DNA from: G963665085 sp963665085
GTDB taxonomy: Bacteria > Bacteroidota > Bacteroidia > Bacteroidales > JAAAOM01
Assembly (NCBI GenBank): GCA_963665085.2
Contig: CAXXXS010000002.1
Coordinates: 1,054,001-1,118,000 of the forward strand
Direction of reading: 5' to 3'
Length of the DNA stretch: 64,000 bases
In this document: in pieces, positions 45,420 through 54,179 of the stretch
How the letters are laid out: every line of letters begins with the position of its first letter
How positions within the stretch are numbered: the first letter of the stretch is position 1
The notes under the pieces: generated by a model
Seen by the model: the letters and a program-made list of their open reading frames with translations, nothing else
What the model was told of the DNA's origin: nothing
Database searches by the model: none
Program-made: the position numbers and the translations under genes

Positions 45420-45485
45420 TTTTTATATTCATAGCTGCACACACAATCCCGCAAATAACCTAAAAAACAATCAATTACATCTTAT

Positions 45486-45501
45486 GGCACGCAGATTGGC
45501 T
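45486..45501 (+). promoter_or_regulatory. Sigma-54-like promoter of the glycosyltransferase operon
   Basis: GGCAC-GCAGA-TTGGCT, preceded by T, so the -24 element is a full TGGCACG match to the sigma-54 consensus. It ends 24 bp before the ATG at 45526. It overlaps the alternative ATG at 45484, which is why that start is not used here. Confidence 0.65.
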
Positions 45502-45525
45502 ATTAAAAAATCAAAATATATAAAA

Positions 45526-46416
45526 ATGAATACACATCCATTAGTGTCGATAATAACAATTAATTATAAACAAGCCAAAGTAACAAATGAAATGCTTGAG
45601 AGTCTGCAAAAACTCACATGGCCAAATTTTGAGGTTATAATAATTGACAACGACTCTGGTGAAGATTGTAATTATATTAATACTTCATATCCAAACACAA
45701 AACTTATTAGAAGTAATAGTAACCTGGGATTTGCGGGAGGGAATAATCTTGGAATACAAAATTCAAAAGGTGAATATATTCTCCTATTAAATAATGATAC
45801 TGAAGTTGAACCCGGATTTATAGAGCCCTTGATTACCCGACTTGAGTCAGAAAATTCAATTGGAGCAGTAAGTCCCAAAATAAAATATTTTGAGCAACCT
45901 GATACCATTCAATACGCAGGATTCACAGCAATGAATCCATTAACACTTCGGATGAATGCAATAGGATTTAAACAAACTGATTCTGAAAAATACAATATAA
46001 GTCATGAAACACATTTTGCACATGGTTGTGCTATGATGGTGAAAAGAGAAGTAATTGAAAAAGTTGGACTTATGCCTGAAAATTATTTTCTCTATTACGA
46101 AGAACATGACTGGAGTTCATTAATTAAAAAGGCAGGATATCAAATATGGTATGAAGCTAAAGCTGTTGTATTGCATAAAGAATCCATGTCAGTTCAGAAA
46201 AACAGCACGTTAAAAACGTATTATCTAAATCGAAACAGAATTCTTTATATGCGCAGAAACTTCAGTGGTTTAAAAAAAATAGCATCCTGGTTATATCTAG
46301 TATTTATCTCTCTGCCCAGGAATATTTTAAGATACATAGTTGAAAATGAAAAAGAACATCTTCAGGCTTATCTGAAAGGCTTTTTCTGGAATTTTAAAAC
46401 AGTTAAAACGCAATAA
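45526..46416 (+). CDS. Family 2 glycosyltransferase (rhamnosyltransferase-like)
   Basis: A 296-residue cytoplasmic GT-A enzyme beginning MNTHPLVSIITINYK at 45526. Family signatures are IIIDNDSGEDC (nucleotide-sugar Asp), NLGFAGGNNLGI, LLLNNDTEVEPG (DxD region) and YYEEHDWSSLIKKAGY (acceptor/base region). It resembles WcaA/RfbF-type rhamnosyl- or related transferases that extend lipid-linked repeat units. An ATG at 45484 in the same frame lies inside the sigma-54-like promoter and is rejected. First gene of the second exopolysaccharide block; next gene is 2 bp downstream. Confidence 0.9.
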   Translation: MNTHPLVSIITINYKQAKVTNEMLESLQKLTWPNFEVIIIDNDSGEDCNYINTSYPNTKLIRSNSNLGFAGGNNLGIQNSKGEYILLLNNDTEVEPGFIEPLITRLESENSIGAVSPKIKYFEQPDTIQYAGFTAMNPLTLRMNAIGFKQTDSEKYNISHETHFAHGCAMMVKREVIEKVGLMPENYFLYYEEHDWSSLIKKAGYQIWYEAKAVVLHKESMSVQKNSTLKTYYLNRNRILYMRRNFSGLKKIASWLYLVFISLPRNILRYIVENEKEHLQAYLKGFFWNFKTVKTQ

Positions 46417-46418
46417 AA

Positions 46419-47621
46419 ATGGATAGTATACTAACAATTCTTTTCTGGTTGGAATATATATTTATTGTTTACCTGGTAATTACATCCTTGTATTACCTGG
46501 TGTTTTCTACAGCAGGATTATTTTACCGAGAAGCTAGAAACATTGAACAGAAAAAATCAACTAATAAATTTCTTGTTTTAATCCCGGCGTATAAAGAAGA
46601 TGCAGTTATAATTGAAACGGCAAAATCAGCTATATCACATAAAAGCTATTGTGATTTTGATGTAACCGTAATTGCTGACACACTGAAGAAAGAAACACTT
46701 GAATCTCTATATAACTTAGAGATTAATGTTGAAGTTGTAAATTTTAAAAAATCGACAAAAGTAAAAGCATTAAATCAGGCACTTCAAAATACGAAAACAG
46801 CATATGATTATGTTGTAGTACTTGACGCAGACAATATAATGGCTGATGGTTTTATTAACCATATAAATTACAAACTTGAAAACAGTTATAAAGTCGTTCA
46901 AGGACATCGTACTGCAAAAAACACAAATACCGATTTAGCAGTTTTAGATAGTTTCAGTGAAGAAATCAACAATCATATCTTTAGAAAAGGCCATAGTGTA
47001 TTGGGATTATCAGCCGCAATTATAGGTTCTGGTTTTGCTGCCGATTTTAATCTTTTTAAAGATATGATTCATAAGATGAAGGCTGTTGGTGGATTTGATA
47101 AAGAAATGGAAGTTGAGCTACTCAAGAATAAAATAAAAATTGGGTATGACACAAATGCCATTGTTTATGATGAAAAAGTACAGCAACAAAGTCATTTTTC
47201 TAATCAAAGGAAAAGATGGATTGCAGCCCAGTTTTTTTATTTACGAAAACATTTCTTAGGAGCAATCAAAGAACTAATCCTTCGTGGTAATATCGATATG
47301 TTTGATAAAGTTTGGCAGTTTGCTTTACTCCCAAGAGTAATTAGTCTTGTTGTATTGTTAACAGGAAGTTTTTTACACTTGTCTTATTCGCTTATCACAA
47401 ACAACTTCCAAATTACAACAGGCTGGTTATGGTGGTTTTCACTACTTGCCACATCATTTAGTCTACTGATTTCATCCCCTAAAAATTTACTTAAAAAGAA
47501 AGCGTTGAAAACAATAATAACACTCCCGGCCACTGTTTGGTCGATGATAAAATCCATGGTTTCAATTAACGGTGCTAACAAGAATTTTCTTCACACACCA
47601 CATGGTATTAATGATAAATAA
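46419..47621 (+). CDS. Membrane-bound family 2 glycosyltransferase
   Basis: A 400-residue processive-type GT2: N-terminal membrane helices (about 8-35), GT-A domain with FLVLIPAYKED, DADN (DxD, about 138-141), an acceptor motif around GGFDKEMEVEL and QRKRW (the QxxRW motif, about 268-272), then C-terminal helices (about 300-360). The cellulose/hyaluronan-synthase-like motifs would allow processive polymerisation, but many non-processive EPS transferases share them. ATG 2 bp after the previous stop, so translationally coupled. Confidence 0.88.
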   Translation: MDSILTILFWLEYIFIVYLVITSLYYLVFSTAGLFYREARNIEQKKSTNKFLVLIPAYKEDAVIIETAKSAISHKSYCDFDVTVIADTLKKETLESLYNLEINVEVVNFKKSTKVKALNQALQNTKTAYDYVVVLDADNIMADGFINHINYKLENSYKVVQGHRTAKNTNTDLAVLDSFSEEINNHIFRKGHSVLGLSAAIIGSGFAADFNLFKDMIHKMKAVGGFDKEMEVELLKNKIKIGYDTNAIVYDEKVQQQSHFSNQRKRWIAAQFFYLRKHFLGAIKELILRGNIDMFDKVWQFALLPRVISLVVLLTGSFLHLSYSLITNNFQITTGWLWWFSLLATSFSLLISSPKNLLKKKALKTIITLPATVWSMIKSMVSINGANKNFLHTPHGINDK

Positions 47622-47639
47622 TTTAAAAGAGATAAGGAT

Positions 47640-48815
47640 ATGAGAATAGCGATAGAGGGACAAAGATTATTTAGAAAGAACAAGCACGGTATGGACTTCG
47701 TTGCTTTAGAGTTAATCAGAAATTTAATGAAGATTGACCATGTAAATGAATATTTTATTTTTGTAGCTTCCGGAGAAGACAGGTGTCTAACAGATACTAC
47801 AAACTTTAAAATTATAGAGTTAAAAGCACAAGCTTACCCTATCTGGGAACAAATAGCTTTACCTAAAGCCGTAAGAAAGTACAATTGTGATATTTTGCAT
47901 TGCACCAGCAATACCGCTCCATTGTTTAGTCCTGTTCCACTTGTACTTACACTACATGATATAATTTATCTTGAGAGGAATAATCTTTTTAATAGTAATG
48001 CAACACTCTACCAAAAATTAGGGAATATCTACAGAAAAATGATAGTACCAAGTGTTGTAAAACAAAGTAGTAAAGTAATAACGGTTTCAAAATTTGAGAA
48101 GGCTACAATAAAAAGGCATTTTGGAATTCATAAGGACGACGAAAAATTCGATTTTGTTTACAATGGAGTTAGTTCACATTTTAAAAAAGTAACAGACAAA
48201 GATGTATTAGCCAGAGTTAAAAACAAATACAAATTACCCGATCATTTTTTCTTTCATCTGGGTAATAGCGATCCTAAAAAGAATACAGTTGGTGTAGTAA
48301 AAGCGTATTCGGAATTTATAAAAAAGACGAATAGCGAAATTTACCTTGTAATGCCAGACTTTGACGAGAAACATCTTGAAAGTATTCTTAAAGAAGTTAA
48401 TCATCCAACTCTTAGAGATAGAATAATTTTAACAGGATATATTGTAAATTCAGATCTTCCTTCAATTTATACTTTGTGTGATATTTTTCTTTATCCTTCC
48501 TTACGCGAAAGTTTCGGTATTCCATTGTTAGAAGCAATGAGTTGTGGAGCCCTGGTTGTTACCTCCAATACATCATCGATGCCAGAAATAGTAGGGGACG
48601 CCGCAATTAAAATTAATCCATATGACATAAAAGAAATTACAAATGCAATGATTTCCCTGGAATCTAGACCTCGTTTTACTGACACCCTTCGTCTTGAAGG
48701 TATGACGAAGGCTGCTAAATTCTCATGGGAAAGAATGGCTCAAACAATTTTGGTTTATTACATAGAAATAGCTATGAAAAATAAACTGGTAATTGATGCA
48801 AAAGTATCAGCATAA
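47640..48815 (+). CDS. Family 4 glycosyltransferase
   Basis: A 391-residue GT-B enzyme. The N-terminal domain starts MRIAIEGQRLFRKNKHGMDF, with VLTLHDIIYLE near 105. The C-terminal Glycos_transf_1 domain has FFFHLGNSDPKKNT and the EX7E motif in PSLRESFGIPLLEAMSCGAL. The first substrate-facing residues (GMDF) are like those of mannosyl- or glucosyltransferases of EPS clusters, but the sugar cannot be told. It lies 18 bp after the membrane GT2 gene, in one operon with the flanking transferases. Confidence 0.9.
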   Translation: MRIAIEGQRLFRKNKHGMDFVALELIRNLMKIDHVNEYFIFVASGEDRCLTDTTNFKIIELKAQAYPIWEQIALPKAVRKYNCDILHCTSNTAPLFSPVPLVLTLHDIIYLERNNLFNSNATLYQKLGNIYRKMIVPSVVKQSSKVITVSKFEKATIKRHFGIHKDDEKFDFVYNGVSSHFKKVTDKDVLARVKNKYKLPDHFFFHLGNSDPKKNTVGVVKAYSEFIKKTNSEIYLVMPDFDEKHLESILKEVNHPTLRDRIILTGYIVNSDLPSIYTLCDIFLYPSLRESFGIPLLEAMSCGALVVTSNTSSMPEIVGDAAIKINPYDIKEITNAMISLESRPRFTDTLRLEGMTKAAKFSWERMAQTILVYYIEIAMKNKLVIDAKVSA

Positions 48816-48827
48816 AAAATCAAAAAG

Positions 48828-50003
48828 ATGAAAAACAGGGATATATTAATTACAGGTTTACAATCGTGGGAAATTGGGATTGGTAGTAATTGTAAAAATC
48901 TTGCAATAGAATTTAGCAAAAACAATCGTGTTATTTATGTTAATCCTCCTACAGACCGGATTACAAAAATCAAAGGCGACAAACCTTTAAACACCAATTC
49001 TGAGAGTATTCAGCTTGAACAGAAATCTGAAAATTTATGGGTACTTACACCACAAAAAACGATTGAATCGATTAATAAAATCCCGTCAACATTTCTATTT
49101 AACATACTGAACAAACGAAATAATAAAATATTTGCTTCTGAAATAAAGCAAGCTATTGAAATATTAAAATTTTCGGATTTTATTCATTTCTGTGATAGTG
49201 ATATATTCAGAAGTTTTTACCTTAAAGAGTTATTAAATCCCTCGCTATTTATTTACTATTCAAGAGATAATCTATTGGCTGTTGATTATTGGAAAAGACA
49301 TGGAAAACGGCTTGAACCTAAATTAATGGCAAAAGCTGACTTTGTCGCTACAAATTCTTTATATCTCGAAGAGTTAGCAAAGAAACATAATCCAAAAAGT
49401 CACTTTGTTGGTCAGGGATGCGATATTGATGCCTATTCAAATATTGAAAAATTAACAATCCCAAATGATTTAAAAGCAATTCCCAGACCTGTTATTGGAT
49501 ATATTGGAGCATTAAAAAGTATTCGGTTAGATATTAATATACTTGAACAAATTGCCAGTAAGCTTCCATACTATAGTCTGGTTCTCATTGGCTCTGAAGA
49601 TAAAAAATTTAAAGACAGCGATTTACACCATCTGAAAAATGTTTATTTTTTGGGTTCTAAACCCATGGAGGAATTACCAGCCTATTTAAAATCTTTTGAT
49701 GTTGCTATTAATCCTCAACTTTTAAATGAAGTTACGGTAGGGAATTATCCTCGAAAAATTGATGAATACCTGGCATCAGGCAAGCCTGTAGTTGCAACAA
49801 AAACTATTGCTATGGAGCTTTTTAAAGACTATGTTTTTCTGGCAGAGAACACAGATGAATGGTTTAAAAATATAAAACTTGCAATTGCGAACAACTCCGA
49901 ACAACTTGAAAAAGACAGAAAAGAGTTTGCTTCAATTCATTCTTGGGAAAACAATGCAACAGAGATTTACAAAAAAATAGAGCATTATGAAATTGGCAAA
50001 TAA
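48828..50003 (+). CDS. GT-B glycosyltransferase (TuaH-like)
   Basis: A 391-residue GT-B protein. The opening DILITGLQSWEIGIGSNCKN and NNRVIYVNPPTDRI are typical of TuaH-like and related teichuronic-acid-type transferases. The C-terminal part has GYIGALKSIRLD, VLIGSEDKKF and PRKIDEYLASGKPVVATKT, which provides the nucleotide-sugar site. It is 12 bp after the GT4 gene and overlaps the acetyltransferase gene by 17 bp. Donor and acceptor are unknown. Confidence 0.87.
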   Translation: MKNRDILITGLQSWEIGIGSNCKNLAIEFSKNNRVIYVNPPTDRITKIKGDKPLNTNSESIQLEQKSENLWVLTPQKTIESINKIPSTFLFNILNKRNNKIFASEIKQAIEILKFSDFIHFCDSDIFRSFYLKELLNPSLFIYYSRDNLLAVDYWKRHGKRLEPKLMAKADFVATNSLYLEELAKKHNPKSHFVGQGCDIDAYSNIEKLTIPNDLKAIPRPVIGYIGALKSIRLDINILEQIASKLPYYSLVLIGSEDKKFKDSDLHHLKNVYFLGSKPMEELPAYLKSFDVAINPQLLNEVTVGNYPRKIDEYLASGKPVVATKTIAMELFKDYVFLAENTDEWFKNIKLAIANNSEQLEKDRKEFASIHSWENNATEIYKKIEHYEIGK

Positions 50004-50607
50004 GATAAAAAGCTCTGAGTCATTAAAAAAGCTGGCTCTTCGAATGTTGATGCCTAAAGGTCAGTCAAGACCCCGATTATGGGTGAAATTTTTTGTTCAT
50101 CCCTTTATTATAAAAAAAGGAAAGGGCGCCAGTATTCGCCGAAATACACGGATAGATATTTTTCCTTTTAATTCATGTTCCCTGGGTAAAAATTCAACTA
50201 TAGAAGATTTTTGTACTATAAACAATGGTGTTGGTAATATAAATATTGGCAGTAATACTCGTATTGGATTAGGCTCTGTTCTTATCGGCCCTGTAAATAT
50301 TGGTGATGATGTAAGGCTTGCCCAGAATATAGTTATATCAGCATTAAATCATAATTACCAGGATATTTCTGTTCCTATTTCTGAACAAGGAGTAGTAACG
50401 CAACATGTTTATATAGGAGATGAAACCTGGATTGGGGCAAACTCAGTTATCCTACCAGGAGTTTTTATTGGAAAACATTGTGTAATTGGTGCAGGTAGTG
50501 TAGTTACTAAAAATATTCCTTCTTATAGTGTTGCTGCTGGAAATCCGGCAAGGATTATTAAACAATTTAATAAAGAAACTGAAAAGTGGGAAAGGGTAAA
50601 TTCATAA
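49987..50607 (+). CDS. Hexapeptide-repeat O-acetyltransferase
   Basis: A 206-residue left-handed beta-helix protein. Hexapeptide repeats run about 55-190 (GVGNINIGSNTRIGLGSVLI, later VYIGDETWIGANSVILPGVF), with the loop NHNYQDISVPI carrying the likely catalytic His and the C-terminal PARIIK extension of the CatB/LacA/WcaF group. It probably acetylates a sugar of the repeat unit with acetyl-CoA. The start lies within the previous gene's last 17 bp. The N-terminal basic helix (1-35) is longer than in free acetyltransferases and may bind the membrane. Confidence 0.9.
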   Translation: MKLANKIKSSESLKKLALRMLMPKGQSRPRLWVKFFVHPFIIKKGKGASIRRNTRIDIFPFNSCSLGKNSTIEDFCTINNGVGNINIGSNTRIGLGSVLIGPVNIGDDVRLAQNIVISALNHNYQDISVPISEQGVVTQHVYIGDETWIGANSVILPGVFIGKHCVIGAGSVVTKNIPSYSVAAGNPARIIKQFNKETEKWERVNS

Positions 50608-50683
50608 ATAATTCTATTCTTTTAAAGAGACTGATTAAAATAATTAAAATGATATATTATAGGACAAGGATTTATAGGAATTA

Positions 50684-50717
50684 CCTCCTAAATCCTCCTC
50701 AGAGGAGGACTTCAAGA
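50684..50717 (+). repeat. Border palindrome copy 3
   Basis: CCTCCTAAATCC begins at 50684 and AAATCCTCCTC-A-GAGGAGGACTT occupies 50690-50712, followed by CAAGAG as in copy 2. It lies in the 229-bp gap between the acetyltransferase and the next transferase gene. A second short GC-rich inverted piece (CCACC and GGTGG near 50738-50756) follows. Confidence 0.7.
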
Positions 50718-50836
50718 GAATCTACAGTTAGTACAAACCACCTTCTCGGTGGATTTAGGGTGTTGAACGAGCCACAAAAAAAGTAGAATGAATATTTAAA
50801 TTTCAAACAGTCTTTTCGAACAAAAAAATAAAAATT

Positions 50837-52006
50837 ATGGAAATTCTAAAAATCATATTTTGGATTGCGTTAGGGATAATCTTTTATACATATATTGGTT
50901 ACGGTATAGTTTTATATATATGGCTCAAACTAAAAAAGATCTTCTCATCAACAAAAAATGAGCAAACCGAAGATTACGAACCTGAAGTAACTTTACTTGT
51001 GACGGCTTTTAATGAAAAAGATATGGTTCATCAGAAAGTACAAAATTCTAATGAACTTGATTATCCAACAGAGAAACTCCACCAGATTTGGGTTACAGAT
51101 GGCTCCGATGACGGGACACCTGAAATGCTAAGAGATTACAATTCTATAAAAGTCCTCCATCAACCTGAAAGAAAAGGAAAAATTGCTGCTATGAACAGGG
51201 CTATAGAATATGTAAAAACACCAATTGTAATTTTTACTGATGCCAATACACTTGTAAGCAAACAAGCAATAAAAAAGATAGTGGCTCAATTTATTAATCC
51301 TACAACTGGATGTGTTTCCGGAGAGAAACGTGTTGCTATGGAAAAAAAAGATGCAGCAGCAGGTTCGGGCGAAGGGTTCTATTGGAAATACGAATCAACC
51401 TTAAAAAAATGGGATTCTGAACTTAACACCGCTGTTGGAGCAGCAGGAGAATTATTTGCCATACGTACAGAATTATTTCATGAAGTTGAACCAGATACAA
51501 TCCTGGATGATTTTATCATTTCTTTACGATTAGCAATGAAAGGGTATAAGATAAAATACGATCCAGAGGCATATGCAGTTGAAACAGCCTCCGCCAACGT
51601 TAAAGAAGAACTAAAAAGAAAAATCAGGATAGCTGCAGGTGGTATACAATCTATAATAAGGTTGCACCCTTTATTAAATATTTTTAGATATAAATTATTG
51701 TCTTTTCAATACATCTCACACCGTGTTCTACGCTGGACGATAACACCTTTAATGCTTCCTGTTTTATTAATAACAAACATCCTTCTTATAAACAGTACTG
51801 AATTCTTTTCTGCTGTTTTAATAGCTCAACTCACCTTTTATAGCTTGGTTTTTATTGGTTGGTTATTAGAAAATCTGAAAGTAAAAGTAAAATCGATTTA
51901 TATTCCTTATTACTTTTTTATCATGAATTATGCAGTTTACATGGGATTCTTAAGATTCCTGGGAAAGAAACAATCAGTGAATTGGGAAAGGGCTAAAAGA
52001 GCTTAA
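50837..52006 (+). CDS. Membrane-bound family 2 glycosyltransferase
   Basis: A 389-residue GT2 with an N-terminal membrane helix (about 5-30), catalytic GT-A domain (VTLLVTAFNEKDMV, WVTDGSDDGTPEML, PIVIFTDANTLV with the DxN/DxD site) and three to four C-terminal helices (about 295-385). GAAGELFAIR and TILDDFIISLRLAMKGYKI match the acceptor and ED-type motifs of N-acetylglucosaminyltransferase-like membrane enzymes. The R-x-I-R-I-A-A-G-G-I-Q-S segment corresponds to the QxxRW region but without RW. It is separated from the operon by a repeat, so it may have its own promoter. Confidence 0.87.
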   Translation: MEILKIIFWIALGIIFYTYIGYGIVLYIWLKLKKIFSSTKNEQTEDYEPEVTLLVTAFNEKDMVHQKVQNSNELDYPTEKLHQIWVTDGSDDGTPEMLRDYNSIKVLHQPERKGKIAAMNRAIEYVKTPIVIFTDANTLVSKQAIKKIVAQFINPTTGCVSGEKRVAMEKKDAAAGSGEGFYWKYESTLKKWDSELNTAVGAAGELFAIRTELFHEVEPDTILDDFIISLRLAMKGYKIKYDPEAYAVETASANVKEELKRKIRIAAGGIQSIIRLHPLLNIFRYKLLSFQYISHRVLRWTITPLMLPVLLITNILLINSTEFFSAVLIAQLTFYSLVFIGWLLENLKVKVKSIYIPYYFFIMNYAVYMGFLRFLGKKQSVNWERAKRA

Positions 52007-52257
52007 TATAGAAGCTTTATTTCTATAGGCTTAACACTCATTTCATTCATTGTAAACCTAATTTTTTCAATATTATTGAGTTTCATTTCCTCAACACATT
52101 TATTTAGTGGCTTGCTCTTTGCAACACCATTGATATCAATAAATTCTACTAATATATCGCGACAGTCTTTTCGACTAACTTCCAGTTTTAACTTTTTATT
52201 TTTTTTTTGCAGGATAAATTCTTGCTGTCTGTTCGCTTTATCAATTTTGATATTCAT
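52003..52257 (-). CDS. Hypothetical small protein
   Basis: An 84-residue, lysine-rich, predicted soluble protein, convergent with the preceding transferase and overlapping its stop codon by a few bases. It has no recognised domain; the alternating pattern (ILQKKNKKLKLEVSRKD, IEKIRFTMNEMSVKPIEIKL) suggests beta strands. ATG start with a purine-poor upstream region. It could be a small PilZ-like or other beta protein, or a chance frame. Confidence 0.4.
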   Translation of the reverse strand: MNIKIDKANRQQEFILQKKNKKLKLEVSRKDCRDILVEFIDINGVAKSKPLNKCVEEMKLNNIEKIRFTMNEMSVKPIEIKLLY

Positions 52258-52358
52258 AATTCAAATCTTCTAAATTAATTGAATAATTCATCTTTACAGT
52301 ATAAATATACCATTGAACAACATCAATTTAATACATAGTTAATTAACTGAAAAACAAA

Positions 52359-52389
52359 ATTGCAGATAATTAATTTGTTCCTAAATTTG
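52359..52389 (+). promoter_or_regulatory. Candidate promoter of the queuosine operon
   Basis: ATTG at 52359-52362, 19 bp, then TAAATTTG at 52382-52389, an exact TAnnTTTG element. It ends 8 bp before the queF ATG, so transcription would begin at or just before the start codon, implying a nearly leaderless mRNA. No preQ1 riboswitch could be folded here. Confidence 0.45.
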
Positions 52390-52397
52390 CAGCCATT

Positions 52398-52784
52398 ATG
52401 GAAGAGAAGTATGGAACAAAAATGATTCGTGAAAACGAATTAGAGAGATTTGAGAACAGGACTCAATACCGTGATTATACAATAGACTTTACATGTCCTG
52501 AAGTAACATGTTTATGTCCACGTTCAGGATTTCCTGATTTTGCAACGTTATACATTGAGTATCAACCTGACAAATTTTGTGTGGAATTAAAAAGTTTAAA
52601 ACTTTATTTAAATGCTTACAGGGATCAAAACATTTTCCATGAAGATTTGGCCAACAAAGTGCTTGATGATTTAGTAGAATTATTAAGTCCTAAATACATG
52701 AAAGTATTGGCAGACTTTAATGTAAGGGGGAACATTCACACAAAAGTTACTGCCATACATGGCATTAAAAACGAAAATGCTTAA
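52398..52784 (+). CDS. queF: NADPH-dependent preQ1 synthase (7-cyano-7-deazaguanine reductase)
   Basis: A 128-residue unimodular QueF of the tunnel-fold superfamily. FTCPEVTCLCPRSGFPDFAT (31-50) contains the catalytic Cys (C40 by comparison with Bacillus QueF) and conserved Asp47; CVELKSLKLYLNAYRDQ carries the QueF motif E(S/L)KSxK-xY, with NADPH-binding residues. It reduces preQ0 to preQ1 for tRNA queuosine. Its stop codon overlaps the queC start by one base. The usual GQPDF is here GFPDF, a small change beside the active site. Confidence 0.95.
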   Translation: MEEKYGTKMIRENELERFENRTQYRDYTIDFTCPEVTCLCPRSGFPDFATLYIEYQPDKFCVELKSLKLYLNAYRDQNIFHEDLANKVLDDLVELLSPKYMKVLADFNVRGNIHTKVTAIHGIKNENA

Positions 52785-53467
52785 TGGAATTTATCGATAA
52801 AAAAGGATATATACTTTTATCAGGAGGGCAAGACAGCTTTGCCAGTTTAATCTGGGCAAAAGAAAATTTCGAGGAAGTTGAAGCAGTAAGTATTCTCTAT
52901 GCTCAAAAACACAAGCAGGAAATTGAATATGCTAAGAGAGTAGCTGAGCATTTCGGAATTCGACAATCAATTTATGATATTGGCGATTTTTTACAGTCTA
53001 TTGCCAACAGCACTTTACTTCAGGATGGTGATCATAATCAAAAACATGAAGTTGCTTCGCATTTGCCTGCTAGCTTTGTACCTAACAGAAACGGATTGTT
53101 TTTCACAATCGCATCAAACCATGCATACAGAAATGGAGAGAAACATATTCATTTAATCACCGGTACATGTCAGACTGATTATTCGGGTTACCCTGACTGT
53201 CGGGACAGTTATATAAAAAGTAAAGCTGTTGAATTATCGTTGGGACTTGATTGCCCGGTTAGTATTCATACACCTCTAATGTGGTTAAACAAAGCCCAGA
53301 CTTTTGAGATAGCAGATAAAGCAGGAAAAATTAACGAGATTAATACCCTAACGCTTACCTGTTACAATGGTGTTGAAGATCAAAATCCATGGGGACGAGG
53401 ATGTGGTAATTGTCCATCATGCAAACTTCGTAAAGCAGGTTACGAAGAATTTACACATTCAAAATAG
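52784..53467 (+). CDS. queC: 7-cyano-7-deazaguanine synthase
   Basis: A 227-residue QueC, an ATP-dependent enzyme turning CDG into preQ0. The PP-loop is LLSGGQDS (11-18), the middle motif is CQTDYSGYPDCRD, and the zinc site is the four-cysteine cluster CYNGVEDQNPWGRGCGNC and PSCKLRKAGY near residues 190-218. It begins one base before queF ends, showing coupled translation, and is followed 10 bp later by queE. Confidence 0.96.
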   Translation: MEFIDKKGYILLSGGQDSFASLIWAKENFEEVEAVSILYAQKHKQEIEYAKRVAEHFGIRQSIYDIGDFLQSIANSTLLQDGDHNQKHEVASHLPASFVPNRNGLFFTIASNHAYRNGEKHIHLITGTCQTDYSGYPDCRDSYIKSKAVELSLGLDCPVSIHTPLMWLNKAQTFEIADKAGKINEINTLTLTCYNGVEDQNPWGRGCGNCPSCKLRKAGYEEFTHSK

Positions 53468-53477
53468 GCAATAAAGG

Positions 53478-54179
53478 ATGATTGTTCAATATCCTGTATC
53501 GGAGATATTTACATCTATTCAAGGCGAAGGAAATTTTGCCGGAATACGAGCGTTATTCATTCGTTTTCAGTTTTGTAATCTTAATTGCACCTGGTGCGAT
53601 ACCAAATACACATGGTTGCAGAGCACGGGTAAATTTAACTGGCATACGGTTGAAGAACTAAAAAACATCATCATAGAAAGTAAAGTATATCATGTTATTT
53701 TCACCGGAGGCGAACCAACCTTTCAGGCTCTAGACAAACTTGCGATTCCTGGCATAAAGTTTCATGTGGAAACAAATGCTACAGTTATTCCGATAGAACC
53801 GCTTAATATTACTCTTCGAGATGGATATACTATCAATCGCGAAGCGATGGCTAAAGAAATTATTCAAAATTTCAACTGGGTTATTTCTCCAAAAATGAGT
53901 AATGCAAAGCAAGAATTAAATAAAAAGGGTTTGAAATATTGGGCTAATTCAGACTTTGGAATTTTCAAATTTATTATAAAAACAGAATCAGATTTATTAG
54001 AAATAAAAAAAGTGGTAGAATCTTATAACATAAACGAACAAAGAATTTATATTGGCATTGAAGGTATTACTCGGCATTCGCAATTACAACCAGAACTTGT
54101 AGATGCAATAATAAAATTTGGTTATAATTTTTCACCACGATTACATACAATGTTATGGGGAGCACAGAGAGAAAAATAA
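53478..54179 (+). CDS. queE: 7-carboxy-7-deazaguanine synthase (radical SAM)
   Basis: A 233-residue QueE. SIQGEG at 13-18 and the radical SAM cluster C33-x3-C37-x2-C40 (CNLNCTWC) are typical, and FTGGEPTF follows at about 75. It rearranges 6-carboxytetrahydropterin to 7-carboxy-7-deazaguanine. The C-terminal region with IGIEGITRHSQLQPELVDAI is like other Bacteroidota QueE proteins. Overlaps queD by 25 bp. Confidence 0.95.
   Translation: MIVQYPVSEIFTSIQGEGNFAGIRALFIRFQFCNLNCTWCDTKYTWLQSTGKFNWHTVEELKNIIIESKVYHVIFTGGEPTFQALDKLAIPGIKFHVETNATVIPIEPLNITLRDGYTINREAMAKEIIQNFNWVISPKMSNAKQELNKKGLKYWANSDFGIFKFIIKTESDLLEIKKVVESYNINEQRIYIGIEGITRHSQLQPELVDAIIKFGYNFSPRLHTMLWGAQREK

Noticed and set aside
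45484..45525. Upstream ATG giving 14 extra residues on the first GT2 protein
   Set aside because: These codons coincide with the TGGCACG-N4-TTGGCT sigma-54-like promoter, and the protein's conserved start PLVSIIT follows the ATG at 45526.
52258..52397. preQ1 riboswitch ahead of queF
   Set aside because: No stem followed by the A-rich pseudoknot tail could be found, and the promoter-like element sits too close to the start codon.
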